Shown one piece after another: positions 17,568-28,192 of a DNA stretch of 64,000 nt. How positions within the stretch are numbered: the stretch's first letter is position 1; each line of letters opens with the position of its first letter. The DNA lies in NCBI GenBank assembly GCA_021927905.1, contig BLLK01000051.1, forward strand, positions 1,364,001 to 1,428,000, read 5' to 3'. The position numbers and the translations under genes were made by a program. The notes beneath the pieces are model-generated. The model saw only the letters and a program-made list of their open reading frames with translations. It was not told the DNA's origin and did not search any database. The DNA comes from Chaetoceros tenuissimus. Taxonomy: Eukaryota; Bacillariophyta; Thalassiosirophyceae; Chaetocerotales; Chaetocerotaceae.

Positions 17568-18956
17568 ATGCATACATTTCAATACATTATTCTTGCTCTC
17601 TTTGTATGTATACTCTATTCGGACATTAGTATTCGAGAAAAAGAGAGAATCATTGAATCATCCTCTTCAGCACTTCGAAGAGGTAATCTTGCTCAAGAGT
17701 ACAACATTACACTCATCAAAGAACTTCGTTTACCTTTTGGAAAGAATGAAAAAATGATTCCTCATCGTCAACGTAAAGGTCTGAAAGATATCAAGTACGT
17801 TGCTTTTGGAAGTTCGCATACATGGGGGGCAGCACTTGAAAATCGCGATGAAGAAACTTATATCAAGCAACTTGCCAGGCCTTTCTTTGAGAATGGAGTC
17901 AATAACGGTATCAGATCTGCCGGACCAAGTTATCCTGCAAACTGTTTGTATTCCATGATTGGAGAAGAACACTTTGATGTCATTGTCTTGGAAGAATACA
18001 TGCATATTCAAGATGGTATGATGCAACTTGGGTCTAGAATTCGTGAGCGTTTTCCAGATGCAATTATCGTGATTGTTCATCACTGGATGCCGTTTCAAAT
18101 TGTCAATGATGCAGTGTTTGATGATAGAGGTAGACCCATCAATTTAGATCAATATCGAGAAAAGATGGGGTTTGATCGAGATTATATGCATAATCCTGAG
18201 TTTCATGAGTTACTCAAGACTACTCCTGATCAATGGCATTTTTGGTTTGATCGCTATAGAGAAAAAGAAGAATTGACTGCTGAGATTGCAACTGCTGTCA
18301 ATGCGTATGTTGTAAAGACACCAATCAATACAAAGAGAGACGGTCTTGGTGGCTGGGTGCATTTTGGTGATCAACTATTGAGCACGGATTCGTTTCATCC
18401 TTCTGTTCAGGGTCATGCCTTTATTGCCAATCAGATTAGAGATATCATACATAGAGTGGGTATTCCGAAAAATCCTAGAGTGAATCCTTTCACTCAAAAG
18501 GACCAATGCTACAATTGGCTCATGGATGGCATCTTAGACTCGCCAAATGTAAGCTTTGGGGATAGTTTCAAAATGGTTAATATGCCCAATACACAAAAGT
18601 ATGCTCTAGAGCTACAAACCAATGATGAAAACGGAAATAACTGGATCAATCTTTTCAATGAAGGTGATGATTTTATGGATGTATATATTGGGCATATGAC
18701 AACATCGCCAGAGCAAAAGTATCCAATGGTAGAAGCATTTCATGAACATTCTAATGATGAGAAATATGAGCTTAATCCTACTCCTACGGATCTATTTGGT
18801 GGACGAGAAATTCACGTGGAAAGAATGACACACGTGGGAGTCATTGAACCGAATTCGCCATTGAAGATATATTTCAAGCCAATGGGTGAATCGGAATGGC
18901 CATTTCGTATAATGAGTATTATGATCAATCCTCGGTTTGAGACAGAGAATAAATAA
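17568..18956 (+). CDS. Secreted or lumenal SGNH-type hydrolase, copy 1
   Basis: The product has 462 residues. The N-terminal hydrophobic segment (5-20) is a signal peptide or anchor. The hydrolase core starts at YVAFGSSHTWG (residues 77-87), where Ser83 takes the nucleophile place of GDS. Further blocks are NGIRSAGPSYPANC and FDVIVLEEYMH. The catalytic pair is in DSFHPSVQGH, Asp274 and His277. SGNH enzymes cleave or transfer ester groups, often acetyl groups on polysaccharides. The last 150 residues (from about 310) are a separate domain beginning with QCYNW and ending RIMSIMINPRF, which may be a beta-sandwich carbohydrate-binding module; this is inference. The tandem copy follows at 19468. 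The C-terminal part is the more conserved between the two. Confidence 0.78.
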   Translation: MHTFQYIILALFVCILYSDISIREKERIIESSSSALRRGNLAQEYNITLIKELRLPFGKNEKMIPHRQRKGLKDIKYVAFGSSHTWGAALENRDEETYIKQLARPFFENGVNNGIRSAGPSYPANCLYSMIGEEHFDVIVLEEYMHIQDGMMQLGSRIRERFPDAIIVIVHHWMPFQIVNDAVFDDRGRPINLDQYREKMGFDRDYMHNPEFHELLKTTPDQWHFWFDRYREKEELTAEIATAVNAYVVKTPINTKRDGLGGWVHFGDQLLSTDSFHPSVQGHAFIANQIRDIIHRVGIPKNPRVNPFTQKDQCYNWLMDGILDSPNVSFGDSFKMVNMPNTQKYALELQTNDENGNNWINLFNEGDDFMDVYIGHMTTSPEQKYPMVEAFHEHSNDEKYELNPTPTDLFGGREIHVERMTHVGVIEPNSPLKIYFKPMGESEWPFRIMSIMINPRFETENK

Positions 18957-19467
18957 TCTTCAGGTTTATGGAGAACTTTTTAAATCCATAATGGATCTTT
19001 TTTTTTTATAGATTTGAAAATGCTGCTAATGAAAATATATTCCAGCTTCAAGCTAAGAAGTAATAAGAACAAGACAACATGTTTCAATATCTTTTCGATT
19101 CACTGTTAACTCGCTATGAGTCTCTGAGATATCTACATTCATTTATTTCCTTAAAATGGAGCACTGGGAAACGTTATGTACGAGTAAAGCAGCACCACAG
19201 AAGAATAAAAATGAGTAAATGAATTCTTTTTCTTTACCTATGACAGGCTATTAAGACTTTTAGTTGATGTCATTCAACGCTATTTTTAACGGTCTCAATT
19301 GTACACACAAAATGACAAAATTGAACTGAATTCAAGTCATTCTCAAGTCATAACTCTCCGGATAAAGAATAATGAGTGTATGAAATAGTTTCTTTGCAAC
19401 ATGAAGCATAAACTATTAATAGTACAAATATACTTTTTCAATAACAGCTGAACCGAGATCTATCCCA
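18957..19467. other. Intergenic between the tandem SGNH genes
   Basis: There are 511 bases with the terminator side of copy 1 and the promoter side of copy 2. AT-rich, with a T-run near 19000. No gene is seen. Confidence 0.35.
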
Positions 19468-20874
19468 ATGCATATATTTCAATACATCATTCTTGCTCTC
19501 TTTGCATGCATACTCTACTCGGATGTTAGTATTCGACAAAAGCAGAGAGATGTACAAGAATCTTCTTCTTTATCGGCAGCACTTCGAGGTGGGAATCTAG
19601 CTCAAGATGAATATAACATTACACTAATGCATGAGTTGCATCTGCCTTTTGGAGAAAAAGGCGAAAAGATTATTCCGAAGCGTAAACGTAAAACGAAAAG
19701 AGACATCAAGTATACAGCATTTGGATCTTCACATACATGGGGAGCAGCACTGAAGAATCGCGATGAGGAAACTTATATCAAACAGTTGGCGAAGCCTTAC
19801 TTTGAAAACGGAGTCAATAATGGTATAAGATCTGCTGGACCAAGTTATCCAGCAAACTGTTTGTATTCCATTATCGGAGAAGAAATATTCGATGTGATTG
19901 TATTGGAATTTTACATGCATGCAGAGGAGGGACTCAAGCAACTTGCAATAAGAATTCGTGAGCGTTTTACAGATGCAATTATTGTAATTGTTCATCACTG
20001 GATGCCTTTGCAAATAGTCAATGATGGAATTCTTGACGATCGTTCATGGCCTATGCATCTCATGCAATATGCAGAAAAGAATGGGTTTGGTCGAGATTAT
20101 ATGCATAATCCTGAGTTTCATGAGTTACTCAAAACTACTCCTGATCAATGGGATTTTAATCATGATATGTACAAAAACATTGAGAACTTGATAAGAGAGA
20201 CTGCAGAGGCTATTAATGGTTATACTTTCAAGACACCATTAATGGATCGGCAGAGAGATGGGCAAGGCGGTTGGGTGCATTTTGGAGACCAACTATTGAG
20301 CACGGATTCGTTTCATCCTTCACCCCAAGGGCATATCTTTATCGCCAATCAGATTAGAGATATTGTTGAGAGAGTAGGTATACCAAAGAATCCTCGTGTG
20401 CAACCTTTTGCACAAAAGGATCAGTGCTACAATTGGCGCATGGATGGAATCTTGGACTCACCAAACGTAAGCTTTGGGGATAGTTTCAAGATGGTCAATA
20501 TGCCCAATACAGAAAAGTATGCTTTAGAACTACAAAACAATGATGAAAACGGAAATAACTGGATCAATCTTTTCAATGAAGGCGATGACTTTATGGATGT
20601 ATATATTGGACATATGACAACATCGCCAGAGCAAAAGTATCCAATGGTAGAAGCATTTCATGAACAGTCAGACAATGAAAAATTCGAACTTAGTCCAACT
20701 CCTACGGATCTGTTTGGTGGAAAAGATATTCATGTTGAAAGAATGACGTATTTAGGTATCATCACGCCTAAGTCGTCTTTGAAGATTTACTTCAAGCCAA
20801 TGGGAGAATCGGAATGGCCATTTCGTATTATGAGTATCATGATCAATCCTCGTTTCGAGTCTGAGAATAAATAA
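19468..20874 (+). CDS. Secreted or lumenal SGNH-type hydrolase, copy 2
   Basis: The product has 468 residues, a tandem paralogue of the gene at 17568 with the same signal segment (YIILALFACILYSDVSIR), the nucleophile block AFGSSHTWGAAL and the catalytic DSFHPSPQGH. It differs mainly in residues 145-260, where copy 1 and copy 2 diverge around the region expected to shape the substrate pocket (for example EEYMHIQDG against EFYMHAEEG). The C-terminal domain (from QCYNWRMDG) is almost unchanged. The duplication is fairly old, since the non-coding flanks no longer align by eye. Confidence 0.78.
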   Translation: MHIFQYIILALFACILYSDVSIRQKQRDVQESSSLSAALRGGNLAQDEYNITLMHELHLPFGEKGEKIIPKRKRKTKRDIKYTAFGSSHTWGAALKNRDEETYIKQLAKPYFENGVNNGIRSAGPSYPANCLYSIIGEEIFDVIVLEFYMHAEEGLKQLAIRIRERFTDAIIVIVHHWMPLQIVNDGILDDRSWPMHLMQYAEKNGFGRDYMHNPEFHELLKTTPDQWDFNHDMYKNIENLIRETAEAINGYTFKTPLMDRQRDGQGGWVHFGDQLLSTDSFHPSPQGHIFIANQIRDIVERVGIPKNPRVQPFAQKDQCYNWRMDGILDSPNVSFGDSFKMVNMPNTEKYALELQNNDENGNNWINLFNEGDDFMDVYIGHMTTSPEQKYPMVEAFHEQSDNEKFELSPTPTDLFGGKDIHVERMTYLGIITPKSSLKIYFKPMGESEWPFRIMSIMINPRFESENK

Positions 20875-20979
20875 TGATGAAAGGCATCAGAATAATAGGA
20901 AAATACTTTAAAATCTTTAGGACAATCAAATTTTTGCATAGAAGGGTCGAGAAAGTCAAGCTGAATTCTTGCAAAAACC

Positions 20980-22004
20980 TTAACTCCCTCTGTAGGTAGA
21001 ATAACTCCACGGACTCACCAAGAGGGGAACATGATAGTGTTCTGCTGGATCATCAATCCCAAATCTCAAAGGAATCTCATTCAAAAATGGCACACCACTA
21101 GTTTTCGCATTCTTTCTTGCGAAATAATCTCCCGCATAGAATGTCCATTCATATGTTCCAACGATAAACTCTTCACCTTTCAAAGCTGGCCCACCATCCA
21201 ATCTTCCATCATCATTTGTAATGAATTCCTTGACAAACCCTGCATGTTCAGGTGGCGAAAGTCTATGCAAATGAATTCTCATACCTTCCGCTGGGCATCC
21301 ATTCTGAGTATCCAATACATGACAAGTTAAAAATCCCTTATGACCCGAAGTATCAAGTGCCGCCAACAACCTCATCCATGCAATCTTGCTGACTTGAACT
21401 AGAGCACCTGCAAACTCTACATCACGAGTGAGATGTACTCTCCCTTCAATAGCAGATAAAACAGTGTATTTTGTCGCATTTCTAGCTGCAAGAATGAATG
21501 GGAAACCAAATTTCGATTTATATTCTTCATTTAATGCACCGAATTTTGATCGTTCTTCATCCGTCATACTTGCAAGTCCAGCTTTGGACTGTTCTTCTTG
21601 TGACTCTTCTGTCAAAGATTTCAATTGATCAATTTTTGCGCATAAATCTATAAAGAAAAATAAGAGTAAGTATTTGAACCAATGTATCAAAATATATCTG
21701 TCATGACCGCATATCTGTTGTTTGTACTTTGACATATCTTAAAGATGTGACTTGATTCAGACTCACCCGGATGAGCCTTTAGCAGCTCTAGCTTCTCCTC
21801 TGTACTAGAATTATCAACAATAGACTGCATAGCCAGAAACAAATCATTTACATTCTGAATATTTCCATCATAGTCCTCCTTTTCAATATTCTCTTGGTAA
21901 AACTTTTCTGCAATCCAAGCAGAATGCTCATAGATCTTTCCTAGAAATTCAAGGACTTGCTCCTTTGGCTGTGCAAGTAATTCAGGGACGGTAGGCTTTG
22001 ACAT
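20980..22004 (-). CDS. Bifunctional allantoin synthase (OHCU decarboxylase plus HIU hydrolase)
   Basis: Two exons: 22004-21767 and 21647-20980, with a 119-base intron (gtgagt..ttatag). The join falls inside an Asp codon and restores the signature KAHPDLCAKI, giving 301 residues. The N-terminal domain (1-170) is 2-oxo-4-hydroxy-4-carboxy-5-ureidoimidazoline decarboxylase with the family features EHSAWIAE (His27), HPDL (78-81) and FGFPFI. The C-terminal domain (185-301) is the transthyretin-like hydroxyisourate hydrolase with CHVLD (His189), HYHVPLLVSPWSYSTYRGS at the end and the classical YRGS terminus. Together they turn 5-hydroxyisourate into S-allantoin in urate breakdown. I see no C-terminal peroxisomal SKL. 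The unspliced frame would replace the HPDL motif, so the intron is essential. Confidence 0.92.
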
Positions 22005-22581
22005 GTTTTCTTTTGATGATTCAGATCCGATATGATCAAATTAATTCTGCTCACTAGTATCTAGGAAAGTACCATATGTTGTAATTGCATTAGAACAGAA
22101 TCATAAAAGCATCACATCCGTCAGCAAAAAGATTTTCTTTTTTGTTCGGAGAAGATCTTTCGTTCTTGCGATCATCCTATTTTCAAATTTGCATTAGAGT
22201 GAATGTACATGGATTATGGTCGTGAGGGATAAAAAGCATTCGAAAGGAAGGAATTCTACTTCAACTTGAACTATGAAGTTCAATGTATGCTGAACAGAAA
22301 TATCATGCAACGCTTCTAATGATGTCATCATTATATATGCTCATACAGGTAAAATCCTGAAATAACTTGCTTCTCGTGTCATCCTTTGTCTTATTTCAGC
22401 GGGAACTCTAAGATTGATCAACTTCAAAGAGAAGTAATCAAAGGAAGCACATCACATATCAATCACTAACAGCCTACAGTGAACTCTTGGACAATAGTTA
22501 TAAATTCCAAATAATACACCAAACTCAAACCTCATAACAAAAAAGAAAACAATGTAAAAAACTGCATCTTCTAATACTTCA
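22005..22581. promoter_or_regulatory. Divergent intergenic region
   Basis: There are 577 bases between allantoin synthase (minus) and a TPR gene (plus). No gene is seen. Confidence 0.35.
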
Positions 22582-23439
22582 ATGTTGACAGCTATGGCGG
22601 AGCCTCATGAAAAGTTTAAAGAAGGAAACGAACATCACAGGCCGGTGCAAGAAGAACTTACAAAGAAGCTCCGGGAAGAGATCACATATAGAACAAGATT
22701 ATATGGTGAACAGCAAAGTGTAGCCGAGAGCTATAATTCGCTGGCACTGGTATATCATCACATGCTTAGAGATTCACAGCAGGCGCTCAAATATCATCGA
22801 GAGGCAATGAGGATTCTTACAAAAGTAAAAAACAACCCTAACTCTAGCTGCACAAAACAGGACATCGCCATACGTCTCGGAGTTACCGCCTGCGATATCG
22901 GTAATGCGCAGTGGGCTCTTCATAAGCATAAAGAAGCAGAGAAAACTTTTCATCAAAGCATCAGCTATCTGGATGAGGGTGGAGTACCTGAAAATCATCC
23001 GAGATATCTAGCCATCAAGAATAGATTGACTACTCTCTACAGACATACTGATACTCCACAGGAGGTGGGTAAAGATATACAGGAACATTTACCAAGAGCT
23101 ATATTCCCACCAACTCCTTCTATGTTACCTTGTCCCCTTGTTGACTTTCATAATATACATCATAATGCTACCCCAGATACTCCTGTCTGCAGTGTTCGGG
23201 CAAAGAATTCTTATCTAAATGATACATCATGGTCTGCAGGATCAGGTTCTTCTCACTCCGATAGTAATCTGGAAGATACATATTTGCATGCAAATGATGA
23301 AACACCATCGCTAGAAGAGCACAATTCTAAACAAGGTAAAAAGAGGAGAGAAGAAGAAGAAGAATTTATAGATCGTGATGCAATTGTATCAGGCATCAGT
23401 ACTAATGAACATGCTATCAAACGAAGACGAAGCGTATAA
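22582..23439 (+). CDS. Kinesin-light-chain-like TPR protein
   Basis: The product has 285 residues. Residues 35-150 hold two or three TPR motifs of the kinesin-light-chain type: ESYNSLALVYHHMLRDSQQA with LKYHREAMRIL, then DIGNAQWALHKHKEAEKTFH with QSISYL. The rest is Ser/Glu-rich, probably disordered, and ends with a basic cluster KRRRS that could be a nuclear signal. Such proteins are scaffolds and are numerous in diatoms. No enzymatic domain is seen. Start: ATG at 22582 (a later in-frame Met follows four codons on). Confidence 0.6.
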   Translation: MLTAMAEPHEKFKEGNEHHRPVQEELTKKLREEITYRTRLYGEQQSVAESYNSLALVYHHMLRDSQQALKYHREAMRILTKVKNNPNSSCTKQDIAIRLGVTACDIGNAQWALHKHKEAEKTFHQSISYLDEGGVPENHPRYLAIKNRLTTLYRHTDTPQEVGKDIQEHLPRAIFPPTPSMLPCPLVDFHNIHHNATPDTPVCSVRAKNSYLNDTSWSAGSGSSHSDSNLEDTYLHANDETPSLEEHNSKQGKKRREEEEEFIDRDAIVSGISTNEHAIKRRRSV

Positions 23440-23799
23440 TTTGAAAGTCAACATAATTATTAAAAGAGTCATTAGCTTATAGTGCTTATACAAAACTAAA
23501 ATTCCAAAAGTTACTGTATAGACTTGAGGTACTGAAGCTGATCTTGAAGTGTGAAGAAGCTCGGCTTGAAGTGTCAGTTTTTGTTTGTGTCGGAGCTGCA
23601 TCTGTTTGGAATGGCTGCTCTTTCCATTTCCCATGTATGTACGGAAGTATTCTTGACATTCCCGAAAAGAGTTGACTCTATTAGCAGGCCTGTCGTTATT
23701 GTTTGTATCGAATTGATAATCTACTTTTGACTGCTGCTGCTCCTTTTGTTCCTTTGCTTTGTCGGCAATTTCAACTTGAACAATGGTACTTGCAAGTCC
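23389..23799 (-). other. Open reading stretch of uncertain status
   Basis: On the minus strand a frame stays open for 137 codons, beginning without ATG and containing GLASTIVQVEIADKAKEQKE and a Gln-rich run, then an internal Met at 23634 (MGNGKSSHSKQM). Upstream on the same strand is another open piece (SNEEQKRGNRNTYVVRHTN, about 23830-23950). It could be part of a multi-exon gene, but the last part overlaps the TPR gene stop and no family is recognised. The remaining 23440-24051 shows nothing else. Confidence 0.2.
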
Positions 23800-24051
23800 A
23801 CCCTTCTCTTTTTCTCTCTCAACCCTTCTTGCTCAACAATACTCACTTGCAGTTTCAGTTGAACTTGCCACAGAAGCTGATGTTACATTTGTATGTCGTA
23901 CCACATAGGTATTCCTATTTCCTCGTTTCTGTTCCTCGTTACTAAGCTTCAAGCGATAACGCTAGCTTCAAGTTGTAAATCAATGTTCCAAAAATCAACA
24001 TCTACAAATATTCAATTTTAAAATGTATCTATTCATTCTTATGAAGACAAT

Positions 24052-25375
24052 TTATACAAATTCAGTGTGAATGTCTTCCTCATTATTATCACGACCTCTT
24101 CTAGGGGTAGGATGGTATTCATGAATACCTTGTTCCTGCTCTTCATTGAGAAGTGCGTAATGTGAATTTGATTGGTCATCTCCATTATGACTGATGGAGT
24201 CATCTTCATCTTGGTAAATATGATGTTGCAGAAAAAATAGTCCCTATTCGAACAAGCAAAAAGTGAGTACAAATGAATAAGCAAGAAGTGAGTAAACTCT
24301 AGTTACAGCGAATATTTAGCTAGGATGGATGGATGAAATTGGAACTTACATCACAAGCAAGAGTAATAAAACTAAGAATCAATTTTGGCACATTTCCCAA
24401 TAAACCGTGCTTCACATCATCTAAATCTACTGAATCCCATACCAACTGCAATAGACTGAGTACTCCACCAGTACAATCAAAAATAACATTCCATAGATTC
24501 CAACCTTGGGTCGACTTTCTTTGGAAATTCAAAAGAATCTGCGGCAGATAGGTCAAAATAGTCAATACCAATTTAATCGTTGCCATCAAATATAAAAAGT
24601 CAATCCATAAAAAGCCCTCCAACAGATAGATACAAGCAATATACCCCAATGACAACAAGATCGTTCCAACAACAATCAATATCGTCACTTTGGAAATGGG
24701 CTGCGATTGAAATCCCCCATAGTATGCAATTTGATACATCAATATACAATTTAGAATCAATGCATGAATCGCAAACGCAACATCATTACTCTGTACTGTA
24801 ATTTTAGAATCTTGTCCATGTCGATCTTGATATTCTTGACGAATTCCTTTACTGAAAAAGAAAAATGTGTTGTAAATTGTATAACAGGTATAATTCACAA
24901 CAGCCAAGACGTAGGAATCAGTAGACAATCCTTCGATACTCTTTTGTTGGTAGTTCGTAATGAGCTGTGGATAGAAAGAGACAGACCAACTTAAAAAATA
25001 GGAATAGCCAATGATACTTGAAAGAGATTGATACCATACTGTTGGTAGATCTTGATTCTTTGGCATGACGAGTCCCAACACTGTCCCGAGTGCAAAAATG
25101 ATGGAGAGGCCTTTTGATAGATTTGAGAAAGATCCAGATTGATCCGAATATATGTCGAGAATTTTGTGTACCATTGCACGATAGTCCATCGTAATATTTG
25201 TGTCATTTGAAATGTTGCTATCATTGGCTGTCTCATTTAGTAGGGGAGATGTGAGCGGGTCTTCATCATCGTCACTAAATTCTTCTTCTTGTTCGAGAGG
25301 AAGATGTTCTGCTGTTCGTTCTTCTTCTTCTTGTGTTGTGTTTGACACATCTTGTGTTTCCCCTTCTTCAGTCAT
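24052..25375 (-). CDS. CTNS: Cystinosin-like lysosomal cystine transporter
   Basis: Two exons: 25375-24350 and 24243-24052, with a 106-base intron (gtaagt..aatag) in phase 0, giving 405 residues. After an acidic N-terminus (1-60) come about seven membrane segments. PQ-loop one reads SFYPQLITNYQQKSIEGLS and PQ-loop two reads TYLPQILLNFQRKSTQGWN, the paired helix-turn motifs of the PQ-loop family. FDCTGGVLSLLQLVWDS follows, as in cystinosin, whose role is proton-coupled cystine export from lysosomes or vacuoles. The second exon supplies CDGLFFLQHHIY and a hydrophilic tail. Without splicing the last helix would end in unrelated sequence, so the spliced model is preferred. The tail ends EFV; no GYDQL lysosomal motif is seen. 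Confidence 0.9.
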
Positions 25376-25689
25376 CTCTAAGAGATGGAAAATATGTCTA
25401 GTGCTAGCAAAATATTTACAATGCTCGTAGCTTAGCTATTGAATCGAGCCAGTCGTTTAATAATTGAAAAAATGTGCTGCGAGAATTACGAGGTTTGAGT
25501 ACGTAGTAGGTAGTGTTCTTTCTGCTGACAATGACGTAGTTGCAATGAACCGTTATTTATATTAAAACGGTCAGATATACGTTCACATTACTATAAAAAG
25601 GTGAGGGACCAAACTTTCTCAAATGAGGGCATAACATTTTTACGGGCTTAGTGTAATTATTATCTTCTCATTATAGTGATCGCATTGAA
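25376..25689. other. Intergenic with duplicated non-coding segment
   Basis: The block at about 25520-25690 (containing gtcagatatacgttcacatt) recurs at about 27630-27850. It marks the 3' flank of a receptor gene copied together with the remnant at 27842. Confidence 0.6.
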
Positions 25690-27189
25690 CTACTTTTCCT
25701 CAGCAATACTATATAAACCTAGAGATTTTTCCTCAGATTTGGAAACAGAAAATTCTGGATCAATACTCTCTGGAATGTTTGTTAAACTGAAACAGGAGTC
25801 CAAGAATGAGTCATCGAGACTTTCTTCTTGTTTTTCATTTAACCTTTCTTCATTTTTTGCATGTTTTTTCAGTGCCATTGAACACTTTTTAGGTAATTTT
25901 ATATCTTTGTACAAATTGAAGCCAAACTCGGAGGCAGTATGCACTTGGTTGGTTTTGCTTTGCAAGCTTTGATGTATCACTCTTTTACTCCCAACCTGTA
26001 AAATCATGTCCAAATTTTGTATTGGTCTTTCATCTTCGAATTTATATGGTTGGCAGATTACACACCGTAAAACTTCAAATGTCGACAATTCCAAGTCGGG
26101 ATAGTTTTTACGTATTGTATCAACTTTTTGCCAAAGGAAAATTAAAAGATGTAAGGTTCCCTGACTTGGTAGAAATATAAACCGTATGAGGTCTAAAGCA
26201 CGTAAATCCTCCCATTCGTTCGAACTCTTCAGAAAGATTCGTTGTAACAGCAGATGCATCCAGGTAATTAGAAAGGAAATTATGTAAGCAATTGCTTCCA
26301 GTGCAACTTTTTTTAAAGTAATACTCGCTTCTTTGATAACTCTTTTCTGTATGTCATGATCTTCTTCATTTTGATCCATGTTATCTCTGACTTTACGTAG
26401 CTCTCTTGAATATTTCAAATGGTTCTGAAGAATCAGCGTCATTGTCACAACTAGAACAGCAAAAGAGAATGTTAGTGGTGGAAGAAGAAACACTTTTCCA
26501 AATGAATCTTGTTTCTTGCTATTTCCTCTACGACAAATTAGGAATTCTTCATCTATAGCATCGTCCTGCTCAATGTCTTCACTGGTGCATCCATGTGGAT
26601 ATGAATCCCAAGAGCACCAAGGTGCTAAAGGAGTTGGATTGATCATATCCGAATAATTTACAAGAGCGATTATTGTGTAAATTGACAATATTATGAATGA
26701 CCCAAATATGAAAGGGCGCTCAACTTTTGTAGCAAATGTTTCCTTTGGCATCTTGAATACTATTGAACAACAATAATATGTGTATAACAATGATGCCGAT
26801 GCAAAGAGCCCAAATGAAGATATCATAATTGAAAATCCTTGCAAAGTGCATGTCAGTTGATTACCATACGATGGGCCTCCAAATTCATAAATCATTTCAT
26901 ATTCTTTCGATGGCATAGGAATGGTAGTCAAAGCAACAGTCAGGGAAAACATGAAATCGAAGAAACTGTAAATGAGCATGATTCTATGATACGGAGATTG
27001 CTTCTTCGACCGTATAATGATGCTGATGATGGCTAGTGAAGATACACAAGAAAGCGATCCTGTTGTTGTTGCTAGAACTACTGCAGTAGGAGTGAAATTG
27101 AAAGAAGAAGATATATCATGATGATGATAAAGAAATTGTTCGTCTTCTTGGTGCTGCTGATGATGTGACGAGTCCTCAGACATCTGCAT
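25690..27189 (-). CDS. Seven-helix receptor-like protein, copy 1
   Basis: The product has 499 residues with about seven hydrophobic segments between residues 25 and 365. The first loop carries SPYHRIMLIYSFFDFMFSL, shared by the neighbours, and a loop after helix four has APWCSWDSYPHGC, a Cys-containing motif. The layout is that of a G-protein-coupled receptor, with an extracellular N-terminus rich in His and acids. The long cytoplasmic tail (from about 385) ends with a motif ASEFGFNLYKDIKLP followed by FSLTNIPES. No DRY or NPxxY is evident, so coupling is unproven. It is the first of a tandem set on the same strand. Ligand unknown. Confidence 0.7.
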   Translation of the reverse strand: MQMSEDSSHHQQHQEDEQFLYHHHDISSSFNFTPTAVVLATTTGSLSCVSSLAIISIIIRSKKQSPYHRIMLIYSFFDFMFSLTVALTTIPMPSKEYEMIYEFGGPSYGNQLTCTLQGFSIMISSFGLFASASLLYTYYCCSIVFKMPKETFATKVERPFIFGSFIILSIYTIIALVNYSDMINPTPLAPWCSWDSYPHGCTSEDIEQDDAIDEEFLICRRGNSKKQDSFGKVFLLPPLTFSFAVLVVTMTLILQNHLKYSRELRKVRDNMDQNEEDHDIQKRVIKEASITLKKVALEAIAYIISFLITWMHLLLQRIFLKSSNEWEDLRALDLIRFIFLPSQGTLHLLIFLWQKVDTIRKNYPDLELSTFEVLRCVICQPYKFEDERPIQNLDMILQVGSKRVIHQSLQSKTNQVHTASEFGFNLYKDIKLPKKCSMALKKHAKNEERLNEKQEESLDDSFLDSCFSLTNIPESIDPEFSVSKSEEKSLGLYSIAEEK

Positions 27190-27841
27190 GCTAATGATAA
27201 CCGAGTTTGTAGCTAGCTTAGCTATTACAGAGGTTCTATTCCGTATAAAGGTGCTGAGCTTGTTGTTGATGATGATGCGTACGGTATAATCATGCTACGA
27301 TTAGTGGTAGTACTTGGTACTTAGGTCTTTTCGTTGTGCAAGTGTGAAGTGTGAAAGGTGACGGAAGTCATACTGTAGATAAATTTAGTACCAGTAGTAC
27401 GTAATAGGTCGTGAGGTACAAAATGCTGAGTAAGATAGAGTAGTCACTTTACGTTTATATTTGAACATCGTTCCGTTTAATGAAAATACGAAACCGTAAA
27501 GTATTTACTGAAAATTGGGCGATAGCCAAATTCTGTAGAAGTGTTTATTTCCAAAATTTCCATGCGGATATGCTGTATAAATAGAATACATTCAACATAT
27601 GAATGGAAGTTCTTCTCGCAACATTCCGTTGAGACAATGACGTACTTGTTAAGAACCGTTATTTATATTATGAAAACGGTCAGATATACGTTCACATTAT
27701 TTCAAATGACGTCCAAAAGGCGAGGGACCAAACATTCTCAAGGAGGACATGACATTTTTAATTGAAGGCACAGTTTGAAAATTATTATAATTTTTCTTAT
27801 AGACGGGGAGTAATAGTTATCTTCTTTTTGTAGTTTTCGTA
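27190..27841. other. Intergenic with duplicated non-coding segment
   Basis: It contains the copy (about 27630-27850) of the segment at 25520-25690 and the promoter side of receptor copy 1. Nothing else is recognised. Confidence 0.5.
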
Positions 27842-28075
27842 TTGAACTACTATCATTCCTCAGCAATACTATATAAACCTAGCGATTTTCCTTCAGATTT
27901 AGAAAAAGAAAATACTGGATCAATACTGTCTGGAGAATTTGTTAAACTAAAACAGGAGTCCAAGAATGATTCACCGAGACTTTCTTCTTGTTTTGTAGTT
28001 AACATTTCTTGTATGGTGCATGTCATTTGATTTCCAAAGAAGGACCTCCAAACTCATAAATCATTTCTTTAAAGT
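27842..28075 (-). pseudogene. Receptor gene remnant (internally deleted copy)
   Basis: 27842-28008 matches the 3' end of receptor copy 1 (25684-25850), and 28009-28075 matches an early part of the same gene (near 26840-26900, including cctccaaactcataaatcat). The middle of about 1 kb is missing, so this is a fragment with a large deletion, not a gene. Confidence 0.8.
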
Positions 28076-28192
28076 ATCTTTTCGATGTAGTGAAGAATCT
28101 AAATTGCCTATGATGAAAATATTACGAGAAAACATCTTATAATATCTTTTCTGTATATTTATAAAACATTGGCTACTTGATTTATTCTTGAT

